Below are positions 1-8,550 of a stretch of DNA of 62,903 bases, piece by piece. This stretch comes from Phycisphaerae bacterium. GTDB taxonomy: Bacteria > Planctomycetota > Phycisphaerae > Phycisphaerales > SM1A02. The stretch lies in NCBI GenBank assembly GCA_002709295.1, contig PAQL01000011.1, positions 77,082 to 139,984 on the forward strand. Reading direction: 5' to 3'. The notes under the pieces were generated by a model, which was not told the DNA's origin, made no database searches, and saw only the letters and a list, made by a program, of their open reading frames with translations. The position numbers and the translations under genes are program-made. The first letter of the stretch is position 1; the number at the start of each line of letters is the position of its first letter.

Positions 1-692
1 CGGCCCTCGGGTGCCGCCAGCAGCGTCTCTCCGATCTCCGACCATGGGTACTGGATCAGCAGGAAGACGATGACCGCGAGGAACACGATCTGCCCGAAGG
101 AACCCTGGAGGAAATCGGTGACGATGACCGCGACCTGGCCACCGACGAAGACGAACAGCAGGGCCGTCCCCAGAAGCACCGCCATGAGCAGCGGGAACGT
201 GCCGACCTCGACGAACCCGAGGCTCATCGAGGGGGGAAGACCGAGCAGCGCGATGAAGAATCTCGCCGCCACCGCGGGAAAGATGCCGTAGTTGATGATG
301 CCGGAGAAGAAGGCGACGAGTCCCGCGAAGACCCGGAACCTCTTCGAGTAGCGAAGCTCGAAGAACTGGGCCATGGTGAGGGCACGGGTCTGCCGGAATC
401 GATAGACCACCCATCCGGAGAGCGCGATCACGATCAGGGCGGGATTCTCCATGAAACCCCACCAGATGCTGGTGAATCCCACGTCGTAGTACTGCTGCCA
501 GAACCAGACCAGCGAGATCACGCCGAGCTGGGCCATCCCGTAGCTGACCGCGATCAGATATCGCCCGGCGCATCGATCCGCGGCGAGGAAGCCGCTGACG
601 GTCCGCGCATATCGATTGGTCGCGAGGGCGGTCGCGGCGAGACCGGCCAGGAAGGCGGCGACGATGATCCAGTCGAGAGCGGAAAGGTGCAA
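1..692 (-). CDS. Sodium:solute symporter (SSS family), partial
   Basis: The gene enters on the minus strand and runs off the window start, so only about the first 230 residues are visible. They form a series of hydrophobic helices typical of a secondary transporter: an N-terminal helix in the first 22 residues, an aromatic segment QLGVISLVWFWQQYY, the loop FFELRYSKRFRVFAG, and later GGQVAVIVTDFLQG, which resembles the conserved TDxxQG region of the SSS family. The protein should couple sodium entry to uptake of a solute across the inner membrane; the substrate cannot be read from this part. The start is a TTG 5 nt after GGAG. An in-frame TGA lies just upstream, so no longer start is possible. 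The family call is by pattern recognition. Confidence 0.8.
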   Translation of the reverse strand, partial: MHLSALDWIIVAAFLAGLAATALATNRYARTVSGFLAADRCAGRYLIAVSYGMAQLGVISLVWFWQQYYDVGFTSIWWGFMENPALIVIALSGWVVYRFRQTRALTMAQFFELRYSKRFRVFAGLVAFFSGIINYGIFPAVAARFFIALLGLPPSMSLGFVEVGTFPLLMAVLLGTALLFVFVGGQVAVIVTDFLQGSFGQIVFLAVIVFLLIQYPWSEIGETLLAAPEG

Positions 693-732
693 GAGATCTC
701 CGGCGAATCGTCATCCGGCGCGAGCCGGTGAT

Positions 733-2214
733 TCAAGTGGTCGCGGGCGGCTCCACGCCGAGCGCCTCCGCCATTCCCCGGGTCCAGGCCTCCACGTCAT
801 CGAGGATCCGGGCATCCGCTCCGTCCCGACGCGCGGCCTCCACGGCCTCCAGGGATTCCTGAAGCCTCGGCCTTCCGTCCCCCCCGGGACCGAGCAGCCG
901 GTCACGGAGGTGAAGCGCCCATTGTGCCTTCTCGTCAGCCTCGAGAGATTCAGGGTGGACCCGGGCGAGGTGGCGGAAGGCGAGCTGCGAGAGACGCTCG
1001 TCCTCCGCCGTGCGGACGAAGCGCCGCAGCGCCTCGGGACCGCCCTTCCGCGCAGCCTGCATCGCTCTTGCATCGCCTTCGGAGGGAAAACCCGAATAGA
1101 GCAGTTCCTCGGGATCGATGGTCTCCGCCTCCGGCGGTTCGTCCGCCACCAGCCTCAGTCGTTCCCGGATCCGGGCATGGTTCTCCCGAACGAAGGTCAT
1201 CCGGGACTCGACCAGTGCCGGATCGAGGTCGATGCCCTGCCAGCCGTCGCTGGTGGTGTCCAGCACCTTCGGAGTGGTGACCATCGGAAGCTTGTTGGTG
1301 CGGACCCGCCGGATCGGCACCCGGGGGAGATCCGGTTCGAGACGATGGAAGCGGGCGTGCAGCTGCCGGGGTTCGAGCTCGAGGATCTCCGCGGGATCGC
1401 CATGCAGGTCGAGCACCAGTCGACCGTTGGTGTCGAGCCGGTCGATGGTGACCGCGATGGTGGCGTGACCGCGAGCCGCGCCGATGCCCCGGTCGCAGAG
1501 GAGGAAGGGACTCGCATCCTTGTCGACCACCTTCGCGACCTCCCTCTTCCGACGAAGGCCGAAGGCGTAGTTCCAGAGTTTCGGCTGGGCGTTCCGGAGG
1601 AGTCGGGCCAGTTCGATGGTGGCCCGCACGTCGGCGAGGGCGTCATGTGCCGCCGCGGCATGGTCCTCGATCCCGTTGGCGGCGGCGAGATCCCCGAGGG
1701 AGAGGGAGACCGCGCCGTCCTCGTAGGTCGGCCACTCGATCCCGTCCCGTCGTCCGGTGGCCCAGGCGAATCGGAACGCGGCGAGCAGATCGAATCGCGC
1801 ATTGTCCCGCTTGAACTCGCGTTCGTACGGCGGAAGCAGATTCCGCCAGGCCGCGAAACGCACGATCTCGTCGTCGTAGCCGATGCTGTTCCAACCCGTC
1901 GAGGTCGTCCCGGGGACGGACAGGACCTCCAGCACCGATTCGATGAACGAGGACTCCTCGAGTCCCTCGGCCGTGTCCTGAGGCGTGATCCCGGTGACCA
2001 GGCACGCTCCGATCGAAGGCGGCTCCTCCACCGACGCTCGACAGTGGAACTCGATGGGATCACCGATCACCTCGAGATCGTGATTGGTCCGGATGCCTCC
2101 GAACTGGGAGGGACGATCTCGTCGGGGATAGGGACCGGAACGCCCCCCGTCCCATGGACGGGGCAGCGATCCGAAGGTCTCGAAGTCGAACCAGAGGATC
2201 GTCTCGTCGTTCAT
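733..2214 (-). CDS. sbcB: Exodeoxyribonuclease I (DEDDh exonuclease)
   Basis: 493 residues, close to the usual 475 of E. coli ExoI. The enzyme degrades single-stranded DNA 3' to 5' and works in recombination and mismatch repair. The N-terminal exonuclease domain shows the DxE pair in LWFDFETFG (D10, E12), the second Asp region GWNSIGYDDEIVRF near residue 110, and the His-Asp motif AAHDALADVRATI near 185. RTNHDLEVIGDP and LVTGITPQ match ExoI-specific segments, and the C-terminal part with LYSGFPSEGDARAM matches the ExoI SH3-like and helical extension rather than DnaQ or RNase T. I chose the ATG at 2214 because GGAGG precedes it by 5 nt; a longer reading to 2337 lacks family similarity. Confidence 0.92.
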   Translation of the reverse strand: MNDETILWFDFETFGSLPRPWDGGRSGPYPRRDRPSQFGGIRTNHDLEVIGDPIEFHCRASVEEPPSIGACLVTGITPQDTAEGLEESSFIESVLEVLSVPGTTSTGWNSIGYDDEIVRFAAWRNLLPPYEREFKRDNARFDLLAAFRFAWATGRRDGIEWPTYEDGAVSLSLGDLAAANGIEDHAAAAHDALADVRATIELARLLRNAQPKLWNYAFGLRRKREVAKVVDKDASPFLLCDRGIGAARGHATIAVTIDRLDTNGRLVLDLHGDPAEILELEPRQLHARFHRLEPDLPRVPIRRVRTNKLPMVTTPKVLDTTSDGWQGIDLDPALVESRMTFVRENHARIRERLRLVADEPPEAETIDPEELLYSGFPSEGDARAMQAARKGGPEALRRFVRTAEDERLSQLAFRHLARVHPESLEADEKAQWALHLRDRLLGPGGDGRPRLQESLEAVEAARRDGADARILDDVEAWTRGMAEALGVEPPATT

Positions 2215-2270
2215 GCGGCCTCCGGGGTCGAGGCTATCCCACTGGAGGGACCGGCGCGGGTGATGACGAG

Positions 2271-3131
2271 TCATCCACCGGAGTCGTCGACCGGTGGCGT
2301 GCCCTCGTTGGTGGGAAGTCGCTGAGCGAGCATCCACTCCAACGGCCCCTCCTGGCCGTAGCCGAATCTCCAGGAGTCGTGTCGGACCCCGGGGAGTTCG
2401 CTGTAGCCGATGCGACCATCCGCCTTCCGAATCGCCCGTACCATGGCCCGCGTCAGATCCACCGGCACCACCCGGTCGGCGTCACCGTGGACGGTCCAGA
2501 TCGGGACGCCCGAAGCGGCGATCCGGGGCGCGAACGATGGATCTCCGCCACCACAGATCGGCACCACCGCCGCGAACCAGTCGGGATGTCGACTGACCAG
2601 GTCCCACGAGCCGAAGCCGCCCATGGAGAGTCCGGTGAGGTAGATACGCGAGGGGTCGATCGCGGGATCCTCGACGAGTTCGCGGATCTTCATCATCACG
2701 GCCTGCATCGGCACGGTCGGAGACAGACTCGCATCGATGCGTCGCTCGCCTTCGGCATCGACGGCCACCGAGGCCCATCGCCCCTCCTTCGGACATTGCG
2801 GGGCGAAGATCACCGCGCGGTGACGACCCCCGAGACGCGGCTCGGTCATCCACCATTCGGGAAACCAGCCGAGCTGCTTCCGGTTGTCGTCGCCCCTGGA
2901 ACCGGCGCCGTGCAGGAAGATGATGAGCGGCACGGGATCCTCGGCGGTCAGATCTTCGGGACGATGGATCCGATACGGGATCTCCGTTATCCCACCCTCG
3001 TTCTCGACCTTGATGACACCGGGTTCGAATTTCGCCACCACTCCGGGAGGCACCACGGTCGACGAGTCCGCGGACGTCGCGACGGGAACGAGTAACGCCA
3101 GCAGCATCACGAACGCAACGAGTCTTCGCAT
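2271..3131 (-). CDS. Secreted alpha/beta-hydrolase (PHB depolymerase/esterase-like)
   Basis: 286 residues beginning with a signal peptide (MRRLVAFVMLLALLVPVATS). The mature part is an alpha/beta-hydrolase: oxyanion region IIFLHGAGSRGDDN, nucleophile elbow GLSMGGFGSWD (Ser in GxSxG), acid GDADRVVPV and a His in GVRHDSW, so the full triad is present. The pattern matches the carboxylesterase/PHB depolymerase-like proteins common in planctomycetes, probably acting on ester bonds outside the cytoplasm; the substrate is unknown. The ATG at 3131 follows GAGAGGG; a GTG nine bases upstream is an alternative. It lies between the mannosidase and sbcB on the same strand. Confidence 0.8.
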   Translation of the reverse strand: MRRLVAFVMLLALLVPVATSADSSTVVPPGVVAKFEPGVIKVENEGGITEIPYRIHRPEDLTAEDPVPLIIFLHGAGSRGDDNRKQLGWFPEWWMTEPRLGGRHRAVIFAPQCPKEGRWASVAVDAEGERRIDASLSPTVPMQAVMMKIRELVEDPAIDPSRIYLTGLSMGGFGSWDLVSRHPDWFAAVVPICGGGDPSFAPRIAASGVPIWTVHGDADRVVPVDLTRAMVRAIRKADGRIGYSELPGVRHDSWRFGYGQEGPLEWMLAQRLPTNEGTPPVDDSGG

Positions 3132-3236
3132 GGTGATCACCCTCTCGATCGATGGGCATGAAGCGGAGACCGGCCGCAGGCATCGGTTCCGGTGGTGATG
3201 ATCCTATCGAATGCGGTATCCCTCGACCGCCGCGGG

Positions 3237-6200
3237 TCAGGGGTGAAGTCGGATCGATTCGATCCCGAAGGGACGAAGCGGCACTTCGAGCGCTCCATCA
3301 TCCGCGAACGCGACATCGGCGTCTTCGGCGACCGTCCGCTCCCGCAGGTCGACTCTTACGGCTTTCATCCAGCCGTTCGCATGGATCCTCGCCAGCCCGG
3401 ATGCCCCGTGCTTCTCCACGAGGCGGAGGATCACGCCGTCACCATCCTCGGCCGGCTTGAGCGCGGCGATCTCGATCGCGGCCGCACCGTCCACGTCGAC
3501 CCGGATCGGCCGGATCTCGCCTGCTCCGTCGGCCGAGGCCTCTTCGGGCCTCAACCTTCGAACCATCAGCGGTTCCGCGAACGCCTCCGCCTCCGCGTCG
3601 ACCCCCGCATCCCCCGCGGTTCGACGGTCACCATCGTGAGGCATCAGCGAATACCGGAGCCGGTGTTCCCCGCGATCGCATCCGGGATCGGGGAAGTTCG
3701 GCGCCCGAAGCAGACTGAGCCCGAGCACGCCGTCGCGGACGTTGCGCCCGACGATGCCGTCGTCGAGGACGGCCAGGCCGAGTCCGGGCCGGGAGAGATC
3801 CATCCATCGCCGGCCCGGCACCTCGAAGCGGGCCTCCTCCCAGCTGGTGTTGCGGTGAGTGGCGCGTTCGATCTCCCCGAACTGGATGCCGTGAGTCGCG
3901 GAACGGGCGCGGATGCAGGTCGGGAACTCCGCGCGAAGGATCGATCGCTCCTCCCGCCAGTCGACCAGCAGCCTGACGTTCACACGGTCCGCTCCCGGAT
4001 CGAGCACGTACCGGACGACCAGTCTGCTGTCGCGACCCACCGGATGTTCGAACTCGATGGCGCCTCGGAGAGGACCCGATTCGATGACCGCATGACGGGC
4101 GGCGGGAGCGGTGATCTCCTCGAACTTCTCGTGGTAGTCGCGATCCAGATCCCATGCCTCCCATCGTCTCGGCCGGTCCTCGTACAGACGGAACCGGTTC
4201 ATCGGGGCCCCTGCCACGTTCTCGCCGTCCCGCCTTCGCAGCGTCGTGACCCGACCGCATCGATCGAATTCGACCTCGATGCGGTCGTTGCTCATCCGGT
4301 GCGACTCCACCTCCACCCCGGGCACCACGTGGAGATGCGCCGCATCGACGAGTCGGGCGGACCCGGCAGGGATCGGATCGACGGGCAGAAGCTCCCCGTC
4401 CAGGTCCACGATCCCTCCGCGTGTCGTGCTCGCGGGATTGAACACGATCGCGGGGTCGTCCATGCCGGTCGCGTCCAGCGAGGCCCCCCATTCGACCAGG
4501 CCGCGCTCCAGCTCCCGGTCGCAGGTCGCCTTGATGGTCTCGTACTGCGAGCGGGCGTCCTCGTAGACCTCGGGAATCGACGATCCCGGGAGGATGTCGT
4601 GGAACTGGTTGAGCAGGACGAGCTTCCATGCCTCGTCGAGACGCCCCCGCAGCTCGGAGATCGTGTCCGGAGTCGCGGCCGGTGATCCGCACCCCAGCAG
4701 TTCGATGGATCGGAGCCTCGACTCCGCGAGATGGTTCGCGAGCTTGAGCCACTGCTGGGAGGTGTAGGTCCCGCGATGGAGTTCGAGGTAGAGCTCTCCG
4801 TCCCAGGCCGGCACCTCGACGCCGGACTCGCGAAGTCCGTTCATCTCTCCGTGGAGCGAGCCGCAGAAGTCGTCGGCTCGTCCGAAACCCACTTCGGGCA
4901 GACCCTCCACGCCGCGGGACATGTCGGTGATCCGTTCCACCTGCTCGACCGTCGGACCCCCGCCCCCGTCCCCGAATCCGTAGGGCTGCAGCCAGGTGGG
5001 GGGCCTGCCCTGATCGAGTTCGACCACGTTCTTCTCGGCGAAGGTCAGGTCGGCGGGAAGAATGGAGCTGTTGTAGTTGTGGCCGGGCGTCAGGTGGGTG
5101 AGCACCGGGGTGCCGTCGATCCCGATCCAGTCGAAGCTGACGTGCGGGAATCGATTCCGTTCACACCAGCTGATCTTGTTGGTGATGAAGGTGTCGAGCC
5201 CGCAGCCGCGAATGATCTGCGGCAGCGAGGCGGGGAACCCGAAGGTGTCGGGAAGATAGAGATGACGCTGTTCCGCATCCTTCCCGAAGGCCTTCGACCA
5301 CCAGTCGGTGCCGTGAAGCACCTGCCGGATGAAGCTCTCCCCGCTGGGAGCGTTGCAGTCGGGTTCGATCCACATCGCCCCCCCGGGCTCCCAGCGACCC
5401 TCCGCGACCCGCTCCGCGATCCGCGCGAAGAGTTCCGGGGAGTCCTCCTTGATCCATGCGTACTGCTGCGCCTGACTGCAGAGGAACCGGAAGTCCGGAT
5501 ACGCCTCCATGATCCGGTCCACCGTGGCGAAGGTACGCAGGCACTTCCGTCTGGTCTCCGCGATCGGCCAGAGCCAGGCGGTGTCGATGTGGGCGTGACC
5601 GACCGCCACGCAGTTCGTTCCGCTGTCCGAACCATCGCCGACCAGCAGGGCGTCGAGTTCACCGGCCAGCTCGTCCAGCGCGGGCCGGGGATCGTGGGCG
5701 GGAATCCGCTTGAGGAACGATCGCAGGCCCGCCTCGAGAGCGTGGGCGCGGGGACTGCTCGCGGGGACCGCGAGCAGGGTTCGACGGGCGAGATCCCAGG
5801 CCTCGACGAAACGCCACGCCGTCTCGTCGAACTGCACGAGTTCCGCGGCCCCGAGTCGTCCCGGACGATCCTCGCGCCAGCGGGCGTGCAGTTCCGGATG
5901 GTCCCACCAGAAGGTGGAGATGCCGAGCGGCATGTTGCACGCCGCCTCGACCAGGAGGTCCACGGGCTGGCCGGCGCCGGCCGGATGCAGTGGTGCCCGA
6001 TCGCGGTTGAAGTCGAATCCGTGCCAGGGCGCTCCATCCCGCCAGAGAAGGGCCTCGGTTCCGGAATCGAAACGCAGGTCGACCCTTGCACCATTCATCG
6101 TCGCGGGCACGATGCCCCGCAGTCGGAACCAGGCCGTGCTCCACACCGGACCCCACCGCCATCCGATCTCCACCGGCGTGAAGTCGTCGTCGGACAGCGC

Positions 6201-6344
6201 CTCGACCTCGCTCGGAGCGGGGCGGCCGCCGAACGACGCCACGGCGATCTCGAGGGGACTTCGTGCCGGAGTCGCCAGCGGCCGGAGAACCTCGTCTGCG
6301 AAGGTCTCGAATCGAAGCGCGGCGTATTCGAGATCGGGGAGCAT
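3237..6344 (-). CDS. Alpha-mannosidase, glycoside hydrolase family 38
   Basis: 1035 residues, a normal length for bacterial GH38. An N-terminal beta-rich domain fills roughly residues 1-250. The catalytic domain begins with AVGHAHIDTAWLWPIAETRR, containing the zinc-binding His-x-Asp, and continues to LPDTFGFPASLPQII, in which the Asp is the family nucleophile. The C-terminal half is the large beta-sandwich region of the family. The enzyme hydrolyses terminal alpha-mannose from glycans. No signal peptide is visible, so it is probably cytoplasmic. The ATG at 6344 is preceded by GGAAG with 6 nt spacing. It sits beside a secreted esterase, and no other glycan genes are adjacent. Confidence 0.92.
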   Translation of the reverse strand: MLPDLEYAALRFETFADEVLRPLATPARSPLEIAVASFGGRPAPSEVEALSDDDFTPVEIGWRWGPVWSTAWFRLRGIVPATMNGARVDLRFDSGTEALLWRDGAPWHGFDFNRDRAPLHPAGAGQPVDLLVEAACNMPLGISTFWWDHPELHARWREDRPGRLGAAELVQFDETAWRFVEAWDLARRTLLAVPASSPRAHALEAGLRSFLKRIPAHDPRPALDELAGELDALLVGDGSDSGTNCVAVGHAHIDTAWLWPIAETRRKCLRTFATVDRIMEAYPDFRFLCSQAQQYAWIKEDSPELFARIAERVAEGRWEPGGAMWIEPDCNAPSGESFIRQVLHGTDWWSKAFGKDAEQRHLYLPDTFGFPASLPQIIRGCGLDTFITNKISWCERNRFPHVSFDWIGIDGTPVLTHLTPGHNYNSSILPADLTFAEKNVVELDQGRPPTWLQPYGFGDGGGGPTVEQVERITDMSRGVEGLPEVGFGRADDFCGSLHGEMNGLRESGVEVPAWDGELYLELHRGTYTSQQWLKLANHLAESRLRSIELLGCGSPAATPDTISELRGRLDEAWKLVLLNQFHDILPGSSIPEVYEDARSQYETIKATCDRELERGLVEWGASLDATGMDDPAIVFNPASTTRGGIVDLDGELLPVDPIPAGSARLVDAAHLHVVPGVEVESHRMSNDRIEVEFDRCGRVTTLRRRDGENVAGAPMNRFRLYEDRPRRWEAWDLDRDYHEKFEEITAPAARHAVIESGPLRGAIEFEHPVGRDSRLVVRYVLDPGADRVNVRLLVDWREERSILRAEFPTCIRARSATHGIQFGEIERATHRNTSWEEARFEVPGRRWMDLSRPGLGLAVLDDGIVGRNVRDGVLGLSLLRAPNFPDPGCDRGEHRLRYSLMPHDGDRRTAGDAGVDAEAEAFAEPLMVRRLRPEEASADGAGEIRPIRVDVDGAAAIEIAALKPAEDGDGVILRLVEKHGASGLARIHANGWMKAVRVDLRERTVAEDADVAFADDGALEVPLRPFGIESIRLHP

Positions 6345-6555
6345 CTGATCTTCCGTGAGTGAAGGATCCGGACCGGCCTCGTCCCGGGACGGGGCCGTCC
6401 GCCACGGTAGCACCCCGAGGCTGGAACCTCATCCGGCAAAAGTCGCCGCTCAACGTCCGGTAGCGTGGGGATTTCCGACCCGGCCGACGATGCGAATCCC
6501 GGTTTTCCCCGGTTCATGCTCGACCGGACGTGAACCTTGACCCATGCTTGCCCGG

Positions 6556-6561
6556 TACCAT
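6556..6561 (+). promoter_or_regulatory. Possible -10 box of the export island
   Basis: TACCAT lies 30 nt upstream of the GTG at 6592, with TTGACC at 6537-6542 only 13 nt before it, a poor -35 spacing. If TACCAT is the -10 element, transcription starts near 6568. That would exclude the ATG at 6544 and support the GTG start of the first gene. Confidence 0.3.
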
Positions 6562-6591
6562 TGGCGAATCACCCTCCACCGAGGATCTCGC

Positions 6592-7026
6592 GTGCGCATC
6601 GAATCCGGCAACCTCGCTCACCGGCTGGTCGGCCTCTTCATGGCCATGATCATGCCGCTGTGCTGTTGCTCGACACAGGTCCTGGGCCAGACGGTGCTGG
6701 ACGACGAGACCGTGATGGTCCGGGCGGGATCCTGCTGCGGCGGTTCCGCGGTCGCGGACTCCACCGACTGCGACCGGTCCACGGACAATCAGAACCGTTG
6801 CGACTGCGTCCGTGGCCACCTCGACGGGAACACCGACACCTCGACGGCGATCGACTCCCTCGCGAGCCCGTCGGTCGCCCACCCGAGCGTCGAGACGACG
6901 TCCACCGGGTTCGACCCCGGGGCCGATCTCGTGGAGGTGTTCGCCACGGCGAACGGACCACCGGACGAGACCGGAACCACGCCCGACGCTCGACGACTTC
7001 GACGCATCGTGATCCTCCAGAACTGA
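6592..7026 (+). CDS. Cys-rich exported small protein, first gene of export island
   Basis: 144 residues from the GTG at 6592, which follows GAGG by 7 nt; an upstream ATG at 6544 has no ribosome binding site. I do not recognise a family. A hydrophobic segment (about residues 9-30, HRLVGLFMAMIMPLCCCST) looks like a signal peptide or anchor. Ten cysteines cluster in the first half: CCC directly after the hydrophobic segment, then SCCGG, DCDR and RCDC. The C-terminal half is polar, acidic and low in complexity. It precedes the TolC-like gene by 69 nt on the same strand, so it is probably part of that operon. Cys clusters beside an exporter suggest metal or thiol chemistry, but this is inference. 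Confidence 0.55.
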   Translation: MRIESGNLAHRLVGLFMAMIMPLCCCSTQVLGQTVLDDETVMVRAGSCCGGSAVADSTDCDRSTDNQNRCDCVRGHLDGNTDTSTAIDSLASPSVAHPSVETTSTGFDPGADLVEVFATANGPPDETGTTPDARRLRRIVILQN

Positions 7027-7095
7027 CTCCGTTCGCACACTGCATCGTCCCGTCCATCCGACGGGTCATGTCCTCGTGTCGAACGGAGACGTTCA

Positions 7096-8550
7096 ATGTC
7101 CATCCCGCATTCGTGCCGCCACCCTCGTCCCAGCATCGCGGTGCTCACCATCCTGCTCGCCGGCCTTGCTCCCACGGCCTGCATCTCGACCGACTCCTCC
7201 CACGATCGCGAGGAGGCCGTCTCGACCGCCCTCGAGCGTCTGGACAGGCCTTCGCTCGCATCGAATCTGGATGATGGTCCGGAAGACAGGTCTTTCGAAT
7301 GGCCCCCGGAGGTCCCGCTCGATCCCGACACCGCGGTGTCGATCGCGATGTCCCGGGACGCGATGGTGCGGCGTTCCCTGGTCGCGATCGACAAGGCTCG
7401 TGCGGGACTCGCCCAGGCGGACCGGGCGCCCAATCCGATGATCGAGCTCATGATCGGTTTTCCGATCGACGGACTCAGCGGTGCCCCGGCCATGGGCATG
7501 GCGGTCCAGCAGCTCACCTGGCTCTGGACCCGACCCCATCGTCTGGCCGCGGCAGATGCCGACCGGCAGGCCGCCATCCTCTCCGCGGGCGATGCCGTGA
7601 TCAGTCTGGACGCCACGGTGAGACGGCGTCATGCGAATGCCGTGAATGCGGAACGACGAGCCGAACTCGACCATGAATACGCCGTCTCCACCGCAGGCTT
7701 CCTCGAGATCCTCGAGGCGCTCCTCGATGTCGGGGAGGCGTCTCGAATCGACGTGGATCGGATGCTGGTCGAATCCAATCATGCACGGGTCTCCGCCGAG
7801 GCCTCGATGTCGACCGCAAGGCTCGCCCGTCTCGAACTGCTCTCCGCCATGGGCATTCCCGATGCGGATCCGGATTTCGAGGTGATCGGCGCAGCCGCCG
7901 ATGAGGAACCCCTCCCTTCGGAGGAGCTGGTCGTCGATCTGGCGGCCACCGGTCGACTCGACGTCGCGGCGAGCGGTTTCCGGGTCCTGGCGATGGAGGC
8001 TCGTCACGGACTTTCGGAGACCCGACGCCTGCCGGAGGTCAAGGCGGCGCTGGGATGGAACCGGAGCTACATGGGTCGCGAGTCGCTCCTGCCCGGCGGA
8101 ATGGTGACGGTGCCGGTCTTCGACGACGGGACACCCGCGATCGCCGGTGCGGAGGCCGATCTTCGGAATGCCGCGTTGACGTTTCTGGAGGTGCGGAGAA
8201 AGGCGATCACCGAAGCGAGGAACGCACGGGAACGACTGGTCCGTGCCAACGCCCGTCGCCGGGGTTACGACCTCACCATCCTGGAACCTGCGGCACGAGC
8301 GGAACGCCTCGCACGAACCGCCTACGAGGAGGGCGTGATCGACCTCACCGTCGTCCTCATGGCCCAGCGAAGACGAATCGAAGCCGATCGACACTCACTC
8401 ACCTATCACCTCGAGGAGGTCACCGCGAACATCGATCTGCTGGAATCGGTGGGCGGGTCTCTCGAGGTCTCGATCGAACCCCCGAGCATCCCCGAACGGG
8501 ATGCCGAACGAGTCGCCGGACATCTCACCGACGTGGGAGCAACACCATGA
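7096..8550 (+). CDS. TolC-family outer membrane efflux lipoprotein
   Basis: 484 residues. The N-terminus has a lipoprotein-type signal (VLTILLAGLAPTAC), so the protein is probably acylated at Cys and sits in the outer membrane. The body is Ala/Glu/Arg-rich helical sequence in two halves, with the outer-membrane-efflux pattern ALxxNP-like ADRAPNPMIELMIGF and coiled-coil stretches around residues 150-260 and 340-440. Family members form trimeric barrel-tunnels that export solutes together with an adaptor and an inner-membrane pump. The stop overlaps the ATG of the adaptor gene (ATGA), which shows translational coupling. Similarity is to CusC/TolC-type proteins; the substrate is unknown. Confidence 0.8.
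   Translation: MSIPHSCRHPRPSIAVLTILLAGLAPTACISTDSSHDREEAVSTALERLDRPSLASNLDDGPEDRSFEWPPEVPLDPDTAVSIAMSRDAMVRRSLVAIDKARAGLAQADRAPNPMIELMIGFPIDGLSGAPAMGMAVQQLTWLWTRPHRLAAADADRQAAILSAGDAVISLDATVRRRHANAVNAERRAELDHEYAVSTAGFLEILEALLDVGEASRIDVDRMLVESNHARVSAEASMSTARLARLELLSAMGIPDADPDFEVIGAAADEEPLPSEELVVDLAATGRLDVAASGFRVLAMEARHGLSETRRLPEVKAALGWNRSYMGRESLLPGGMVTVPVFDDGTPAIAGAEADLRNAALTFLEVRRKAITEARNARERLVRANARRRGYDLTILEPAARAERLARTAYEEGVIDLTVVLMAQRRRIEADRHSLTYHLEEVTANIDLLESVGGSLEVSIEPPSIPERDAERVAGHLTDVGATP

Noticed and set aside
616-2325. A 569-codon frame antisense to sbcB
   Set aside because: sbcB has all catalytic motifs. The antisense frame has none.
4731-6362. A 543-codon frame antisense to the GH38 gene
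   Set aside because: No signal, no motif, composition of a shadow frame, and a convincing gene on the other strand.
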